This document shows, piece by piece, positions 1 to 9,295 of a DNA stretch of 64,000 bases. The notes beneath the pieces were generated by a model that was not told where the DNA came from, did not search any database, and worked only from the letters and a program-made list of their open reading frames with translations. This DNA comes from Clostridium acetobutylicum ATCC 824 (lineage in GTDB: Bacteria > Bacillota > Clostridia > Clostridiales > Clostridiaceae), in assembly GCF_000008765.1 (NCBI RefSeq), contig NC_003030.1:592001-656000 (forward strand). Reading direction: 5' to 3'. The stretch's first letter is position 1; every line of letters begins with the position of its first letter. The translations under genes and the position numbers were made by a program.

Positions 1-2
1 AC

Positions 3-158
3 TTTTTAAAACCTGTTCAAATGGATAATACAATAAGCATAAATACAAGAGTTTTAGGAATGGGAAGATATTTTGCCAATGTAGAAGTTGATATGTTAAA
101 TGATGATATGGAAAGCATAGCTAAAGCCATACTTTCCGCGAAGTTATTAAAGGTATAA
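3..158 (+). CDS. C-terminal end of a hotdog-fold (PaaI-like) thioesterase, 5' truncated by window
   Basis: An open frame enters from the left edge and stops at a TAA (156-158), giving about 51 residues. The pattern FLKPV, then a basic strand, then GRYFANVEVDML and a closing A-rich strand resembles the last strands of PaaI-type acyl-CoA thioesterases, which hydrolyse acyl-CoA thioesters. That is a family resemblance judged by eye on a fragment with no catalytic residues in view. The next gene starts 15 bases later behind its own GGGAGG ribosome site, so the two probably share a transcript. Confidence 0.5.
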   Translation, partial: FLKPVQMDNTISINTRVLGMGRYFANVEVDMLNDDMESIAKAILSAKLLKV

Positions 159-173
159 TGGGAGGGAAAACTT

Positions 174-458
174 ATGTTAACACACATTGTATTTTTTAAA
201 TTACATGACAAAAAAGACGTAGGCAAAGTAAAACAAATTTTAGAATCAATTGAGGGAAATGTAGAGTTTGCAAGAAAAGTTAAGGTTGGTATAGATGTTG
301 TTCATTCAAAAAGAGCCTATGATATAGCACTTATAGTGAAGTTTGACTCTTTAAAGGATATGGAAACATATCAAGTACATCCATATCATGTGGATGTAGT
401 TATTAAAAATACAAAAGATTTAATACAGAGTTCTGTTTCAGTAGATTTTGAAGATTAG
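174..458 (+). CDS. Dabb (stress-responsive alpha/beta barrel) domain protein
   Basis: This 94-residue protein opens with MLTHIVFFKL and contains the paired-strand and helix pattern of the Dabb fold, with a late HPYHVDVV segment typical of the family (pfam07876). Dabb proteins form dimeric ferredoxin-like barrels. Some are enzymes of aromatic or polyketide chemistry and many have no known role, so no reaction is assigned. It starts behind a GGGAGGG ribosome site and stops 16 bases before the chosen dnaE start, suggesting co-transcription with the upstream thioesterase and dnaE. Confidence 0.8.
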   Translation: MLTHIVFFKLHDKKDVGKVKQILESIEGNVEFARKVKVGIDVVHSKRAYDIALIVKFDSLKDMETYQVHPYHVDVVIKNTKDLIQSSVSVDFED

Positions 459-474
459 AGAAGGGATGATTACA

Positions 475-3400
475 TTGGAGGCTGAATTTAAAGATTTTGT
501 TCATCTTCATGTCCATACCGAATACAGTCTCCTTGATGGTTCTGGTAAGGTCAAGAAATTAGTTGAACGAGCTAAAGAGCTTGGCATGAAGAGTATTGCA
601 ATAACAGATCACGGTGCAATGTATGGATGTGTAGAGTTTTATAAGGCAGCAAAGGAAGTTGGTATAAAACCTATAATCGGATGTGAAATCTATGTAGCAG
701 GAAAATCTATGCATATAAAACATCCTGATGCTGAAAATGAAACATATCATCTAGTTTTACTAGTGAAAAATGAGATTGGATATAAGAACTTAATGGAAAT
801 AGTTTCAACAGCTTCAATAGAGGGCTTTTACTATAAGCCTAGAGTTGATCATGAATATCTAATGAGTCATAGTGAAGGACTTATAGCTTCAAGCGCATGT
901 TTTGGAGGAGAGGTTCAATCTTATATATTAAAAGATAATCTTGAGAAGGCAAAGAAAGCTGCACTTTTTTATAAAGAAACCTTTAAGGATGGCTTTTATT
1001 TAGAGTTGCAATATCATGCACTTAAGGATGATATGAAGGTTAATGATACCTTGGTAAATATGTCTAAAGAACTTGATATACCGCTTATAGCGACTAACGA
1101 TGTTCATTACATAAATAAAGAGGACTCTATTGCACATGATATACTTCTTTGTATACAGACAGGTAAGACTATCGATGAAGAAAATAGAATGAGGTATGCT
1201 CCTGAGCAATTTTATCTTAAAAGTCAAGAAGAAATGTATGAACAGTTTTCTTATGTTAAGGAAGCTTTATTAAATACATCTAAAATAGCCGATGAATGTA
1301 ATTTTGAATATAAGTTTCATGAGTCAAAGCTCCCTAATTTTCCTCTTCCAGAGGGTGAGGACCACTACGAATACTTAAAAAAGTTATGCTATGAAGGTTT
1401 AAATGAAAGATATAACCCAATTACAGATACCATTAAGGAAAGACTTGAGTATGAACTTGGAATAATAAAAGAAATGGGGTATGTAGACTATTTTTTGATA
1501 GTTTGGGATTTTATTAAGTTTGCAAGAGAAAATGGTGTGCCAACAGGACCAGGCAGGGGGTCAGCGGCAGGATCAATTGTAGCATATACACTTGGAATAA
1601 CCAAAATTGACCCAATTAAGTACAGTCTGATTTTTGAAAGATTTCTAAACCCAGATAGAGTTTCCATGCCTGATATAGATAGTGATTTTTGTTATGAAAA
1701 TCGTCAAAAGGTAATAGATTATGTTGTGGAGAAGTATGGAAAGGATTGTGTGTCCCAAATTGTAACCTTTGGAACTATGGCAGCAAGATTGTGTATAAGA
1801 GACGTTGGAAGAGCTATGAATTATTCCTACGGTGAGGTTGATAAAATAGCTAAGATGATTCCAAATGTTCTTAACATAAATATAGATAAGGCACTTGAAA
1901 TGAATCCAGAACTCAAGGCTATTTATGATGACGATGATAGAATAAAGGATTTAATAGATATATCAAGAAAGCTTGAAGGACTTCCGAGACATACGTCTAC
2001 TCATGCAGCTGGAGTTGTTATATCCTCTCAGCCTCTTGTAAATTATGTACCGCTTTTAAAAAATGAAGAATCCATAGTAGCTCAATTTACTATGGGAATT
2101 CTTGAAGAGCTTGGACTTCTTAAGATGGACTTTTTAGGACTAAGAACCTTAACGGTTATAAATGACACTATAAAAATGGTAAAACAAAATAGAAATATTG
2201 ATATAGATATTGATGATATAGACTTTGATGATTATGGTGTTTACAAGATGATAGGTGAAGGGAAAACAGTAGGAGTATTTCAGCTAGAATCTGCTGGTAT
2301 GACTAGTTTTATGAAGGAGTTAAAACCAGATAGTTTAGAGGATATAATAGCAGGAATAAGTCTCTACAGACCAGGTCCTATGAATGAAATACCAAGATAT
2401 ATAAGAAATAAAAATAATCCAGAAGAAATAAAATACGTTACTCCAGAACTTAAACATATTTTAGATGTCACCTATGGCTGTATAATATATCAAGAGCAGG
2501 TAATGCAAATAGTAAGAGATTTAGCAGGATATTCAATGGGAAGAAGTGACCTTGTAAGACGTGCTATGTCTAAGAAAAAGCATCATGTTATGGAAGAAGA
2601 AAGACATAATTTTATACATGGAGTTGTTGATGAAAATGGCAATGTTGAAGTGCCAGGATGTATAAAAAATGGAATTTCTGAAAAAATAGCTAATGAGATA
2701 TTTGATTCAATGATGGATTTTGCAAGTTATGCTTTTAATAAATCACATGCGGCAGCCTATGCTGTTGTGGCATATGAAACTGCATACTTAATTCATTATT
2801 ATCCAGCAGAATATCTTGCAGCTATGCTTAATAGTGTTATGGGTAATAGTGAAAAGGTAGCTTTTTATATAAGGTGTGCAGAAGAGCTTAAAATTCAAGT
2901 TTTACCTCCTGATATAAATGGAAGCTATTCAAGGTTTACCGTAAAGGAAGACACTATAAGATTCGGTCTTGCTGCTATTAAAAATGTAGGTTTTAATGTA
3001 ATAGAGAGTATAGTAAGGGCTAGAAACGAAAAGGGAAATTTTATTTCTTTCACGGATTTTTGTAATAAAATTGATACCTCTGAGGTAAACAAAAGAGCAG
3101 TTGAGAGTATAATAAAATCAGGAGGATTTGATACTCTTGGAGTTTATAGGTCAAAGCTTCTTGCAGTTTTTGAAAAGATAATGGACGGAATTTCAGGGCA
3201 GAGAAAGAAAAATATAAAAGGTCAAATGAATTTATTTACTGACTTTGTACAAGACGATTACGAAGAAGTTGAAATTCAATATCCAGATATAAAGGAATTT
3301 GATAAAAAATACTTACTTGCCATGGAAAAAGAAATGACAGGGCTATATCTATCAGGTCATCCACTTGAAGATTATGAAGAAACTTTAAAAAATATGACTA

Positions 3401-3969
3401 GTATAAAAATATCAGATATAGTAGCACCTCAGTCTCTAGAAGATAATGATGGTGTAAAGCTTGATGAAAATACAGATGTTCAAGATGGTACTAGAGTTAT
3501 TATAGGCGGAATTGTGACTTCTGTAACTAAAAAGGTTACAAGAAGCAATACAATGATGGCTTTTATAAAGTTAGAAGACATGTATGCAGCTATAGAAGTT
3601 GTTATATTCCCTAAAATCCTAGAAAAAAATGCCTCTTACATAAATGAAGATGAGATGGTGATAATAAAGGGTAGGATAAATAAAAGGGAAGACGAACAGC
3701 CTAAGGTAATATGTGAAGAGATATCACCTATTATAAAAAATACAGAGAAGATATATGTGCTTGTTGAAGATGATACTGCTGTTAAAACTTCATTAAAAGA
3801 AATAAGAAAAATGCTGCTTTTATATAATGGAGACACTCCAATATATATGTGCACGAAGAAGGATAGAAAGAAATTTCTTATTGATAAAGCTTTATGGGTT
3901 CAAAAGGAAGTTGAGGTAATTAAATTTTTAACGGATAAATTTGGCGAAAATAATGTAAAAGTGATATAA
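475..3969 (+). CDS. dnaE: DNA polymerase III alpha subunit
   Basis: This is the replicative DNA polymerase catalytic subunit, about 1164 residues and full length for the DnaE class. The N-terminal PHP domain begins with HLHVHTEYSLLDG and continues with AITDHGAMYG. The palm shows GPGRGSAAGS and the catalytic acidic motif PDIDSDF near residue 400. The fingers include YRPGPM and YGCIIYQEQVM, and an OB-fold follows near the C-terminus. I chose the TTG at 475 because AAGGGATGAT (461-470) then acts as the ribosome site. An ATG at 466 would sit directly on that site, and a TTG at 448 would overlap the Dabb gene. It precedes pfkA-pyk, a common clostridial order. Confidence 0.96.
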   Translation: MEAEFKDFVHLHVHTEYSLLDGSGKVKKLVERAKELGMKSIAITDHGAMYGCVEFYKAAKEVGIKPIIGCEIYVAGKSMHIKHPDAENETYHLVLLVKNEIGYKNLMEIVSTASIEGFYYKPRVDHEYLMSHSEGLIASSACFGGEVQSYILKDNLEKAKKAALFYKETFKDGFYLELQYHALKDDMKVNDTLVNMSKELDIPLIATNDVHYINKEDSIAHDILLCIQTGKTIDEENRMRYAPEQFYLKSQEEMYEQFSYVKEALLNTSKIADECNFEYKFHESKLPNFPLPEGEDHYEYLKKLCYEGLNERYNPITDTIKERLEYELGIIKEMGYVDYFLIVWDFIKFARENGVPTGPGRGSAAGSIVAYTLGITKIDPIKYSLIFERFLNPDRVSMPDIDSDFCYENRQKVIDYVVEKYGKDCVSQIVTFGTMAARLCIRDVGRAMNYSYGEVDKIAKMIPNVLNINIDKALEMNPELKAIYDDDDRIKDLIDISRKLEGLPRHTSTHAAGVVISSQPLVNYVPLLKNEESIVAQFTMGILEELGLLKMDFLGLRTLTVINDTIKMVKQNRNIDIDIDDIDFDDYGVYKMIGEGKTVGVFQLESAGMTSFMKELKPDSLEDIIAGISLYRPGPMNEIPRYIRNKNNPEEIKYVTPELKHILDVTYGCIIYQEQVMQIVRDLAGYSMGRSDLVRRAMSKKKHHVMEEERHNFIHGVVDENGNVEVPGCIKNGISEKIANEIFDSMMDFASYAFNKSHAAAYAVVAYETAYLIHYYPAEYLAAMLNSVMGNSEKVAFYIRCAEELKIQVLPPDINGSYSRFTVKEDTIRFGLAAIKNVGFNVIESIVRARNEKGNFISFTDFCNKIDTSEVNKRAVESIIKSGGFDTLGVYRSKLLAVFEKIMDGISGQRKKNIKGQMNLFTDFVQDDYEEVEIQYPDIKEFDKKYLLAMEKEMTGLYLSGHPLEDYEETLKNMTSIKISDIVAPQSLEDNDGVKLDENTDVQDGTRVIIGGIVTSVTKKVTRSNTMMAFIKLEDMYAAIEVVIFPKILEKNASYINEDEMVIIKGRINKREDEQPKVICEEISPIIKNTEKIYVLVEDDTAVKTSLKEIRKMLLLYNGDTPIYMCTKKDRKKFLIDKALWVQKEVEVIKFLTDKFGENNVKVI

Positions 3970-4167
3970 TTAAAAGTAGGTGTTTTGTACATAATAATAT
4001 CAGAAGGTAAACACATAATTACTATGGATACAAAATACTTACTATTTCTTTATTTATATAATGGAAATATGCATATTTTTTATAAAACCATTGAATATTT
4101 TTACTTTTTCGATTAAAATTATATACGAAGAAATTTGGAAGTTGTTGTTTTAAGGTATCTATGAATA

Positions 4168-4204
4168 ATTGTTTCTATAAACAATCTGGGACAAATTAAG
4201 TCCC
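4168..4204 (+). promoter_or_regulatory. Two adjacent perfect inverted repeats in the pfkA leader; second is CggR-operator-like
   Basis: The first repeat is ATTGTTT, four bases, AAACAAT (4168-4185). The second is GGGAC, seven bases, GTCCC (4188-4204). The second lies just upstream of the pfkA ribosome site GGGAGG (4214-4219). Its half-sites resemble the GGGAC/GTCC elements of CggR operators at glycolytic genes in Bacillus. Assignment to CggR is inference. A repressor here would act as a roadblock rather than by hiding the promoter, and the repeats could equally fold as an mRNA stem-loop. Confidence 0.5.
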
Positions 4205-4225
4205 TGCGGTCATGGGAGGTATAAT

Positions 4226-5185
4226 ATGAAAACAATAGCTGTTTTAACGAGTGGTGGAGATGCACCAGGTATGAATGCTGCTATAAGAGCGGTAGTAAGA
4301 ACTGCCATTGAAAAGGGTATTAATGTTAAGGGCATACAAAGAGGGTACAGTGGCCTTATAAATGGCGAAATATTTGATATGAATAGACACAGCGTATCAG
4401 ATATAATACAACGAGGAGGCACTATTTTAAGAACAGCACGTTGTCCAGAATTTCTTAAAGAAGAAGTTAGACAAAAGGCAGCAAATGTTTTAAGGGTTTT
4501 TGGTATAGATGGTCTCGTTGTAATAGGTGGAAATGGTTCTTTTATGGGAGCACAAAAGCTTTCTAAGCTTGGAGTAAAGACGGTTGGACTTCCGGGAACA
4601 ATCGATAATGATCTTCCATATACAGATTACACCATAGGTTTTGATACTACACTTAATACTGTATTAGACGCAATTAATAAACTTAGAGATACTTCTACTT
4701 CTCATGAAAGAGTAAGTATAATCGAGGTTATGGGAAGAGATTGCGGTGATATAGCTCTGTTTTCTGGAATAGCTGGAGGAGCAGAAAGTGTAATAATACC
4801 TGAAATTGGTTATGATTTTAATGAGCTTTGTAAAAACATCTTAGAAGGAAAATTAAGAGGAAAAATGCATAATCTTATAATACTTGCAGAAGGTGTTGGA
4901 GGAGCAGCTGAGCTTGCAAAAAAAGTTGAAGAAGTTACTGGTATAGAAACCAGATCCACAATACTTGGTCATATTCAAAGAGGAGGAAGTCCATCAGCCT
5001 TTGATAGAATGCTTGCATCTAGAATGGGAGTAAAGGCTGTAGAAGTCTTAATGGAAGGAAAAACCTCTAGAGTTATAGGTATTAAAGAAGGAAAAATAAT
5101 GGATCAAGATATTGATGAGGCTTTAGCAGTTCCAAGAAGTTTTAATAAAGAGTTATATGATATAGCAAATATGCTTTCAAAATAG
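4226..5185 (+). CDS. pfkA: ATP-dependent 6-phosphofructokinase
   Basis: This enzyme phosphorylates fructose 6-phosphate to fructose 1,6-bisphosphate, the committed step of glycolysis. The 319 residues match the bacterial PfkA length. Visible motifs are [15 protein letters not shown] at the start, the GNGSF loop, [13 protein letters not shown] with the catalytic Asp, [11 protein letters not shown], and [14 protein letters not shown] near the C-terminus. Start ATG 4226 follows GGGAGG. The pyruvate kinase gene begins 89 bases after its stop with no terminator between, so the two form the classic pfk-pyk operon. Paired repeats in the leader may carry glycolytic control. Confidence 0.97.
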   Translation: MKTIAVLTSGGDAPGMNAAIRAVVRTAIEKGINVKGIQRGYSGLINGEIFDMNRHSVSDIIQRGGTILRTARCPEFLKEEVRQKAANVLRVFGIDGLVVIGGNGSFMGAQKLSKLGVKTVGLPGTIDNDLPYTDYTIGFDTTLNTVLDAINKLRDTSTSHERVSIIEVMGRDCGDIALFSGIAGGAESVIIPEIGYDFNELCKNILEGKLRGKMHNLIILAEGVGGAAELAKKVEEVTGIETRSTILGHIQRGGSPSAFDRMLASRMGVKAVEVLMEGKTSRVIGIKEGKIMDQDIDEALAVPRSFNKELYDIANMLSK

Positions 5186-5274
5186 ACAGTAATTAGTCAA
5201 ATGATTAATTCACATATATAAAATGATTTTTTTTCAAATCACAATTTATATAAAAGATGAGGAGAGAATATACA

Positions 5275-6696
5275 ATGCAAAAAACTAAAATGATTTTTAC
5301 AGTTGGACCAGCAAGTGAGACAGAGGAGATTGTAACAGCTTTCATAAAAGCTGGAATGAATGCTTCAAGACATAACTTTTCACACGGTGATCATGCAGAG
5401 CACGGTGGAAGAATAGCTTTAGTAAAAAAGGTTAGAGCAAAGCTTAATAAGCCTGTAGCTATATGCCTTGATACTAAAGGACCAGAAATAAGAACTGGAG
5501 ATTTCAATCCTTCAAAGCTTGAACTTCAAAAAGGTTCAAAATTTACTATCGTTTGTGGCGAAGAAATAGTTGGAGATGCTACAAAATGTTCAATATCATA
5601 TAAAGATTTATACAAAGATGTAAAACCAGGAAACACTATATTAATAGATGATGGTTTAGTTGGACTTACAGTAGAAGCTATAGAAGGAACAAATGTAATT
5701 TGTACTGTAGCAAATACAGGATTAGTTGGAAGCCATAAAGGAGTAAATGTTCCAAACGTTTCAATACAACTTCCTGCAATGACAGAAAAAGATAAGAGCG
5801 ATTTAATATTCGGATGTAAAGAAGAAATAGATATGGTAAGTGCATCATTCATAAGAAAACCTGAAGATGTACTTGCAATAAGAAAAGTATTAAATGAGAA
5901 TGGCGGAGAAAACATTCAAATATTCTCTAAAATTGAAAATCAAGAAGGCGTGGACAACATAGATGCTATTATAGAAGTTTCTGACGGAATAATGGTAGCT
6001 AGAGGAGATATGGGAGTTGAAATTCCTATACAAAGAGTTCCATTAATCCAAAAAATGATAATCAAAAAATGTAATGCAGTAGGAAAACCTGTTATAACAG
6101 CAACTCAAATGCTTGATTCAATGATGAGAAATCCAAGACCTACAAGAGCAGAAGCTTCAGATATAGCAAATGCTATATTTGATGGAACAGATGCTATAAT
6201 GTTAAGTGGAGAAAGCGCTAATGGATCATATCCAATAGAAGCTGTAACTACAATGGCAAAAATAGCACAAGAGGCAGAAAATGAAATCAATTATGATAAA
6301 TTCCTAGCAGAAAGAAAAGGAAATGAAAAGAAAAATACTTCTGATGTAATAAGTCTTGGAACTTGCACAGCAGCAGCAGACTTAGAAGCTTCAGCAATAA
6401 TAACTGCAACTCAAACAGGAAGCACAGCAAGAACAGTTTCAAAATATAGACCAAAAGCACCTGTAATAGCAGTTACTCCATCTGAAAAAGTAGCAAGAAA
6501 ACTTGCAATGAGCTGGGGAGTACACCCTATAATATCTGATAAATTTGGTTCAACTGATGAACTTATCTCTACTTCAGTAGATAAAGCCCTTGAAGCAGGA
6601 TATGTACAAAAAGGAGATCTTGTAGTTGTAGCTGCAGGTGTACCAACAAATGTATCAGGTACTACAAACATGCTTAAAGTTCAAGTTGTTGAGTAA
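5275..6696 (+). CDS. pyk: Pyruvate kinase
   Basis: Pyruvate kinase transfers phosphate from phosphoenolpyruvate to ADP, the last glycolytic step. The protein has about 473 residues, the short form without the extra C-terminal PEP-utiliser domain found in bacilli. Motifs are KTKMIFTVGPAS at the N-terminus, the LDTKGPEIRTG loop, SKIENQEGVDN with the catalytic Lys, MVARGDMGVEIP, and TATQMLDSMMRNPRPTRAE. Start ATG 5275 sits behind GAGGAG. An in-frame ATG at 5257 would lie ahead of that ribosome site and is unlikely. It is the second gene of the pfkA operon, and a terminator follows. Confidence 0.97.
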   Translation: MQKTKMIFTVGPASETEEIVTAFIKAGMNASRHNFSHGDHAEHGGRIALVKKVRAKLNKPVAICLDTKGPEIRTGDFNPSKLELQKGSKFTIVCGEEIVGDATKCSISYKDLYKDVKPGNTILIDDGLVGLTVEAIEGTNVICTVANTGLVGSHKGVNVPNVSIQLPAMTEKDKSDLIFGCKEEIDMVSASFIRKPEDVLAIRKVLNENGGENIQIFSKIENQEGVDNIDAIIEVSDGIMVARGDMGVEIPIQRVPLIQKMIIKKCNAVGKPVITATQMLDSMMRNPRPTRAEASDIANAIFDGTDAIMLSGESANGSYPIEAVTTMAKIAQEAENEINYDKFLAERKGNEKKNTSDVISLGTCTAAADLEASAIITATQTGSTARTVSKYRPKAPVIAVTPSEKVARKLAMSWGVHPIISDKFGSTDELISTSVDKALEAGYVQKGDLVVVAAGVPTNVSGTTNMLKVQVVE

Positions 6697-6760
6697 TATT
6701 AATAATTTAAGATAATATAATAATTTATATTATAAATTAACTAAAACCCAATAAAAAGAA

Positions 6761-6798
6761 GGGATTGTTTGACATAGGGGCTTGCAATCTCTTTTTTT
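6761..6798 (+). terminator. Intrinsic terminator of the pfkA-pyk operon
   Basis: GGGATTG (6761-6767) pairs with CAATCTC (6785-6791) across a 17-base loop and runs into seven T residues. Confidence 0.65.
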
Positions 6799-6843
6799 AT
6801 ACATCAAAATATAAAAATGTGTGTAAAAAGCTTTTATTATGGT

Positions 6844-6925
6844 TATAATAGTAAGATAGTAAAATATAAGAAATATAAATAAAATGGCAACTAATTTTTG
6901 TTTTTGCACCTTCGGGTGCTTTTTT
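6844..6925 (+). ncRNA. Possible short transcript ending in a tetraloop terminator
   Basis: A TATAAT box (6844-6849) is followed about 55 bases later by GCACC-TTCG-GGTGC and six T residues (6906-6925), a textbook UUCG terminator. The pyk operon already has a terminator upstream and pyrC starts downstream. This unit is therefore either a tiny RNA of about 70 bases, a leader, or a back-up terminator. The -35 region is poor. No coding potential beyond a 15-codon ATG frame that runs through the terminator is seen. Confidence 0.35.
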
Positions 6926-6981
6926 GTATAATAAATTATAGTAATTCCTTAAATTAAAAATATTAATGGAAGAGGTTTTTT

Positions 6982-8256
6982 ATGATAATTATAAAAAATG
7001 GGTACGTAATTGATCCTTTAACAAAACGTGAAGGCAAATTTGATATTTTAATAGATGGAGAAAATGTAGTTAGAATATCACAGGATATAGGAATTGATGA
7101 TGATATAGAAGTTATTGATGCCGAGGATTGTATAGTTTCACCAGGCTTTATTGACATTCATAGCCACTTTAGAGATCCTGGTTTTACTGAAAAAGAAGAT
7201 ATAATTACAGGGGCAAGGGCAGCAGCTAGAGGTGGATATACAACGGTAATTTGTATGGCTAATACTAATCCGGTTGTTGATAATGTGGAAACTTTAAGAT
7301 ACATAGTGGATAAAGCAAAGACTGCAAAAATAGAAGTACTTCAGGTAGGAACTATAACAAAGGGAATGCAGGGAGTTGAGCTAGTAGATATGGAAGCTCT
7401 AAAGGAAGCCGGAGCTGTTGGATTTTCTGATGATGGAAAACCTATAATGGATTCAAGACTTGTACTTGAGGCAATGCAAAAAGCCAGGGAATTAGATGTT
7501 CCATTAAGTTTTCATGAAGAAGACCCTAAATTAGTATATGAAAGTGGAATAAATGGTGGAAAAGTAGCAGAAAAACTTAATATGATGGGAGCATTAGAAG
7601 AAGCTGAGACAGTTCTAACTGCTAGGGATGCTGCGCTTGCTGTATCAAGTGGTGCTAAAACTAATATACAACATATAAGTTCAAAAATATCATTAGGTAT
7701 TATAAAGTTGGCAAAAGAAATGGGAGCTAACATAATAGCCGAAGCTACTCCTCAGCATTTTAGCATTACAGAAGAAGAGATACTAAATTGTGGTACTAAT
7801 GCAAAAGTTAATCCACCACTTAGACGAGAAGATGATAGAAAGGCAATAGTAGCAGCTCTTAAAGACGATACTATACAGGTTATAGCAACGGATCATGCTC
7901 CTCATACTAAAGATGAAAAAGCAAGGGAATTTAAGGAGGCTCCAAGTGGAATGATAGGACTGGAAACGGCTCTTTCACTTGCGGTAACTAATCTTGTTAA
8001 AACAGGGGACTTAACTTATAGGGATATGATATCAAAGTTAACAATAAATCCCGCTAGGTTTTATAACTTAGATAGAGGATATATAAAAGAAGGTCACAGA
8101 GCGGATATTGTAATATTTGATCCCGATGAAAAGTACACTGTAAAGGAAGAGGAATTTCAATCTAAAGCATCAAATTCTCCTTTTATAGGTAAAGAGCTTT
8201 TTGGTAAGGTTAAGACCACTATATATAATGGAAAAATAGTATATGAAGATAAATAG
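6982..8256 (+). CDS. pyrC: Dihydroorotase
   Basis: Dihydroorotase closes carbamoyl-aspartate to dihydroorotate in pyrimidine synthesis. At 424 residues it is the class I (multifunctional-type) form. The metal-binding DIHSHFRDPGFTEKE motif follows a short N-terminal barrel, NTNPVVDN lies in the expected loop, and ATDHAPHTKDEK carries the catalytic Asp. APSGMIGLETALSL closes the active site. The ATG follows GAAGAGG. It stands alone here rather than in a pyr operon, and a hairpin terminator lies directly behind the stop. Related amidohydrolases such as dihydropyrimidinase are less likely given these motifs. Confidence 0.95.
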   Translation: MIIIKNGYVIDPLTKREGKFDILIDGENVVRISQDIGIDDDIEVIDAEDCIVSPGFIDIHSHFRDPGFTEKEDIITGARAAARGGYTTVICMANTNPVVDNVETLRYIVDKAKTAKIEVLQVGTITKGMQGVELVDMEALKEAGAVGFSDDGKPIMDSRLVLEAMQKARELDVPLSFHEEDPKLVYESGINGGKVAEKLNMMGALEEAETVLTARDAALAVSSGAKTNIQHISSKISLGIIKLAKEMGANIIAEATPQHFSITEEEILNCGTNAKVNPPLRREDDRKAIVAALKDDTIQVIATDHAPHTKDEKAREFKEAPSGMIGLETALSLAVTNLVKTGDLTYRDMISKLTINPARFYNLDRGYIKEGHRADIVIFDPDEKYTVKEEEFQSKASNSPFIGKELFGKVKTTIYNGKIVYEDK

Positions 8257-8280
8257 AGGAGCCTATAGGCTTCTTTATTT
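8257..8280 (+). terminator. Terminator after pyrC
   Basis: AGGAGCC (8257-8263) pairs with GGCTTCT (8268-8274) around TATA and is followed by a T-rich tract. It overlaps the stop codon of the convergent epimerase gene. Confidence 0.7.
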
Positions 8281-9090
8281 AGTTAAATAATCTATTACAT
8301 AATTATTAGTTATAGACAAATTAGAAGGAAATTCGTTAGTACGTTTTGACAAAATTGAGAAATAGCCTGTATCCTCAAAGTTATCTGAAATTTTGGTATT
8401 ACTAAACCCTAGCCTTTTTATTAATTCAATGTAAAAAGACTTATAGTTCACTATATCCCTTGAAGTTAAATGAAAGATTCCTCTCAAATTATGATTTATT
8501 ATATAATAAAGCTGTTTTGCTATTATTACATCTATAGTTGTATTAATAAAGAGTTTTGGATATAAAGTGATTTCTTCATTATTTTCTAAGGAATTTAATA
8601 GATTAGCCATTCGTTTTGAAGTTTTTCCCCAAACTTGAGGAATTCTCAATATACAACAATTGTCATCAAGTATCTTTATAAGTTTATTCTCACAAGCTAT
8701 TTTATATTTGCCATAATTGGTTTGAGAAATTGGAATATCGTCTTCAAAATGTGGAGTATTTAAATTTCCATCAAATACATTTGTAGTGGAGAAAAAATAC
8801 AACTTCCCGCCGTTGGTTCTTAAAAATTCTCCTGCCCTTATGTGAGTAAGTAGCTGTTTCTTAAAATCACCCCTTAAACATGAAATCACAATTTCAGGGT
8901 TGATTTTTTTTAATAGATGTTTCAGAGTGTTTAAATCGTCAATATTAAGTTTAAAATTGCCCTTTGTATTATATTTTATTTGGTTTGTAAAGTATGTTGC
9001 ATATATATGAAAAGCAGTATCACCAGCAAACTGATTTATTATTGCAGAACCTACAAGCCCGCTTCCACCCAATATTAAAATTTTTTTTAT
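8275..9090 (-). CDS. NAD(P)-dependent sugar epimerase/reductase of RmlD type, apparent ATA start
   Basis: This is a Rossmann-fold extended SDR of about 271 residues, resembling dTDP-4-dehydrorhamnose reductase. The nucleotide-binding GGSGLVGSA is at the N-terminus, FFSTTNVFDG carries the active-site strand, and YGKYKIACE supplies the YxxxK catalytic pair. The frame has no ATG, GTG or TTG at the expected place. The AAGGAG ribosome site (9102-9107) is followed 11 bases on by ATA, which opens the peptide I-KKILILGGSGLVG. That matches the usual MKKILILGG opening exactly except for the start. The first standard start, TTG at 9072, would remove the first strand. No sugar-pathway neighbour is present, so the substrate is unknown. 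Confidence 0.8.
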   Translation of the reverse strand: MKKILILGGSGLVGSAIINQFAGDTAFHIYATYFTNQIKYNTKGNFKLNIDDLNTLKHLLKKINPEIVISCLRGDFKKQLLTHIRAGEFLRTNGGKLYFFSTTNVFDGNLNTPHFEDDIPISQTNYGKYKIACENKLIKILDDNCCILRIPQVWGKTSKRMANLLNSLENNEEITLYPKLFINTTIDVIIAKQLYYIINHNLRGIFHLTSRDIVNYKSFYIELIKRLGFSNTKISDNFEDTGYFSILSKRTNEFPSNLSITNNYVIDYLTK

Positions 9091-9295
9091 AAAACTATCA
9101 ACTCCTTATTTTATTATAGAACATAATATTTTAGTACAACAATATGATTTGCAAATACATTGAAGTAATTGTGAATAAAAGTTCCTTAAAGAGTAGAAAA
9201 TACAATAAGTGATATATAGGGTTTATAAACTTGAACTTGTGATTTGGAGTATAAAAAATTTCTATATTTAATTAAGAATAGGAGGAGAAAATAAT

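Noticed and set aside
448-474. TTG 448 or ATG 466 as the dnaE start
   Set aside because: TTG 448 overlaps the upstream gene, and ATG 466 lies on the purine-rich ribosome site that fits TTG 475.
4168-4185. Rex operator before pfkA
   Set aside because: The TTGTT/AACAA arms are only six bases apart and lack the TTGTTAA-N4-TTAACAA spacing.
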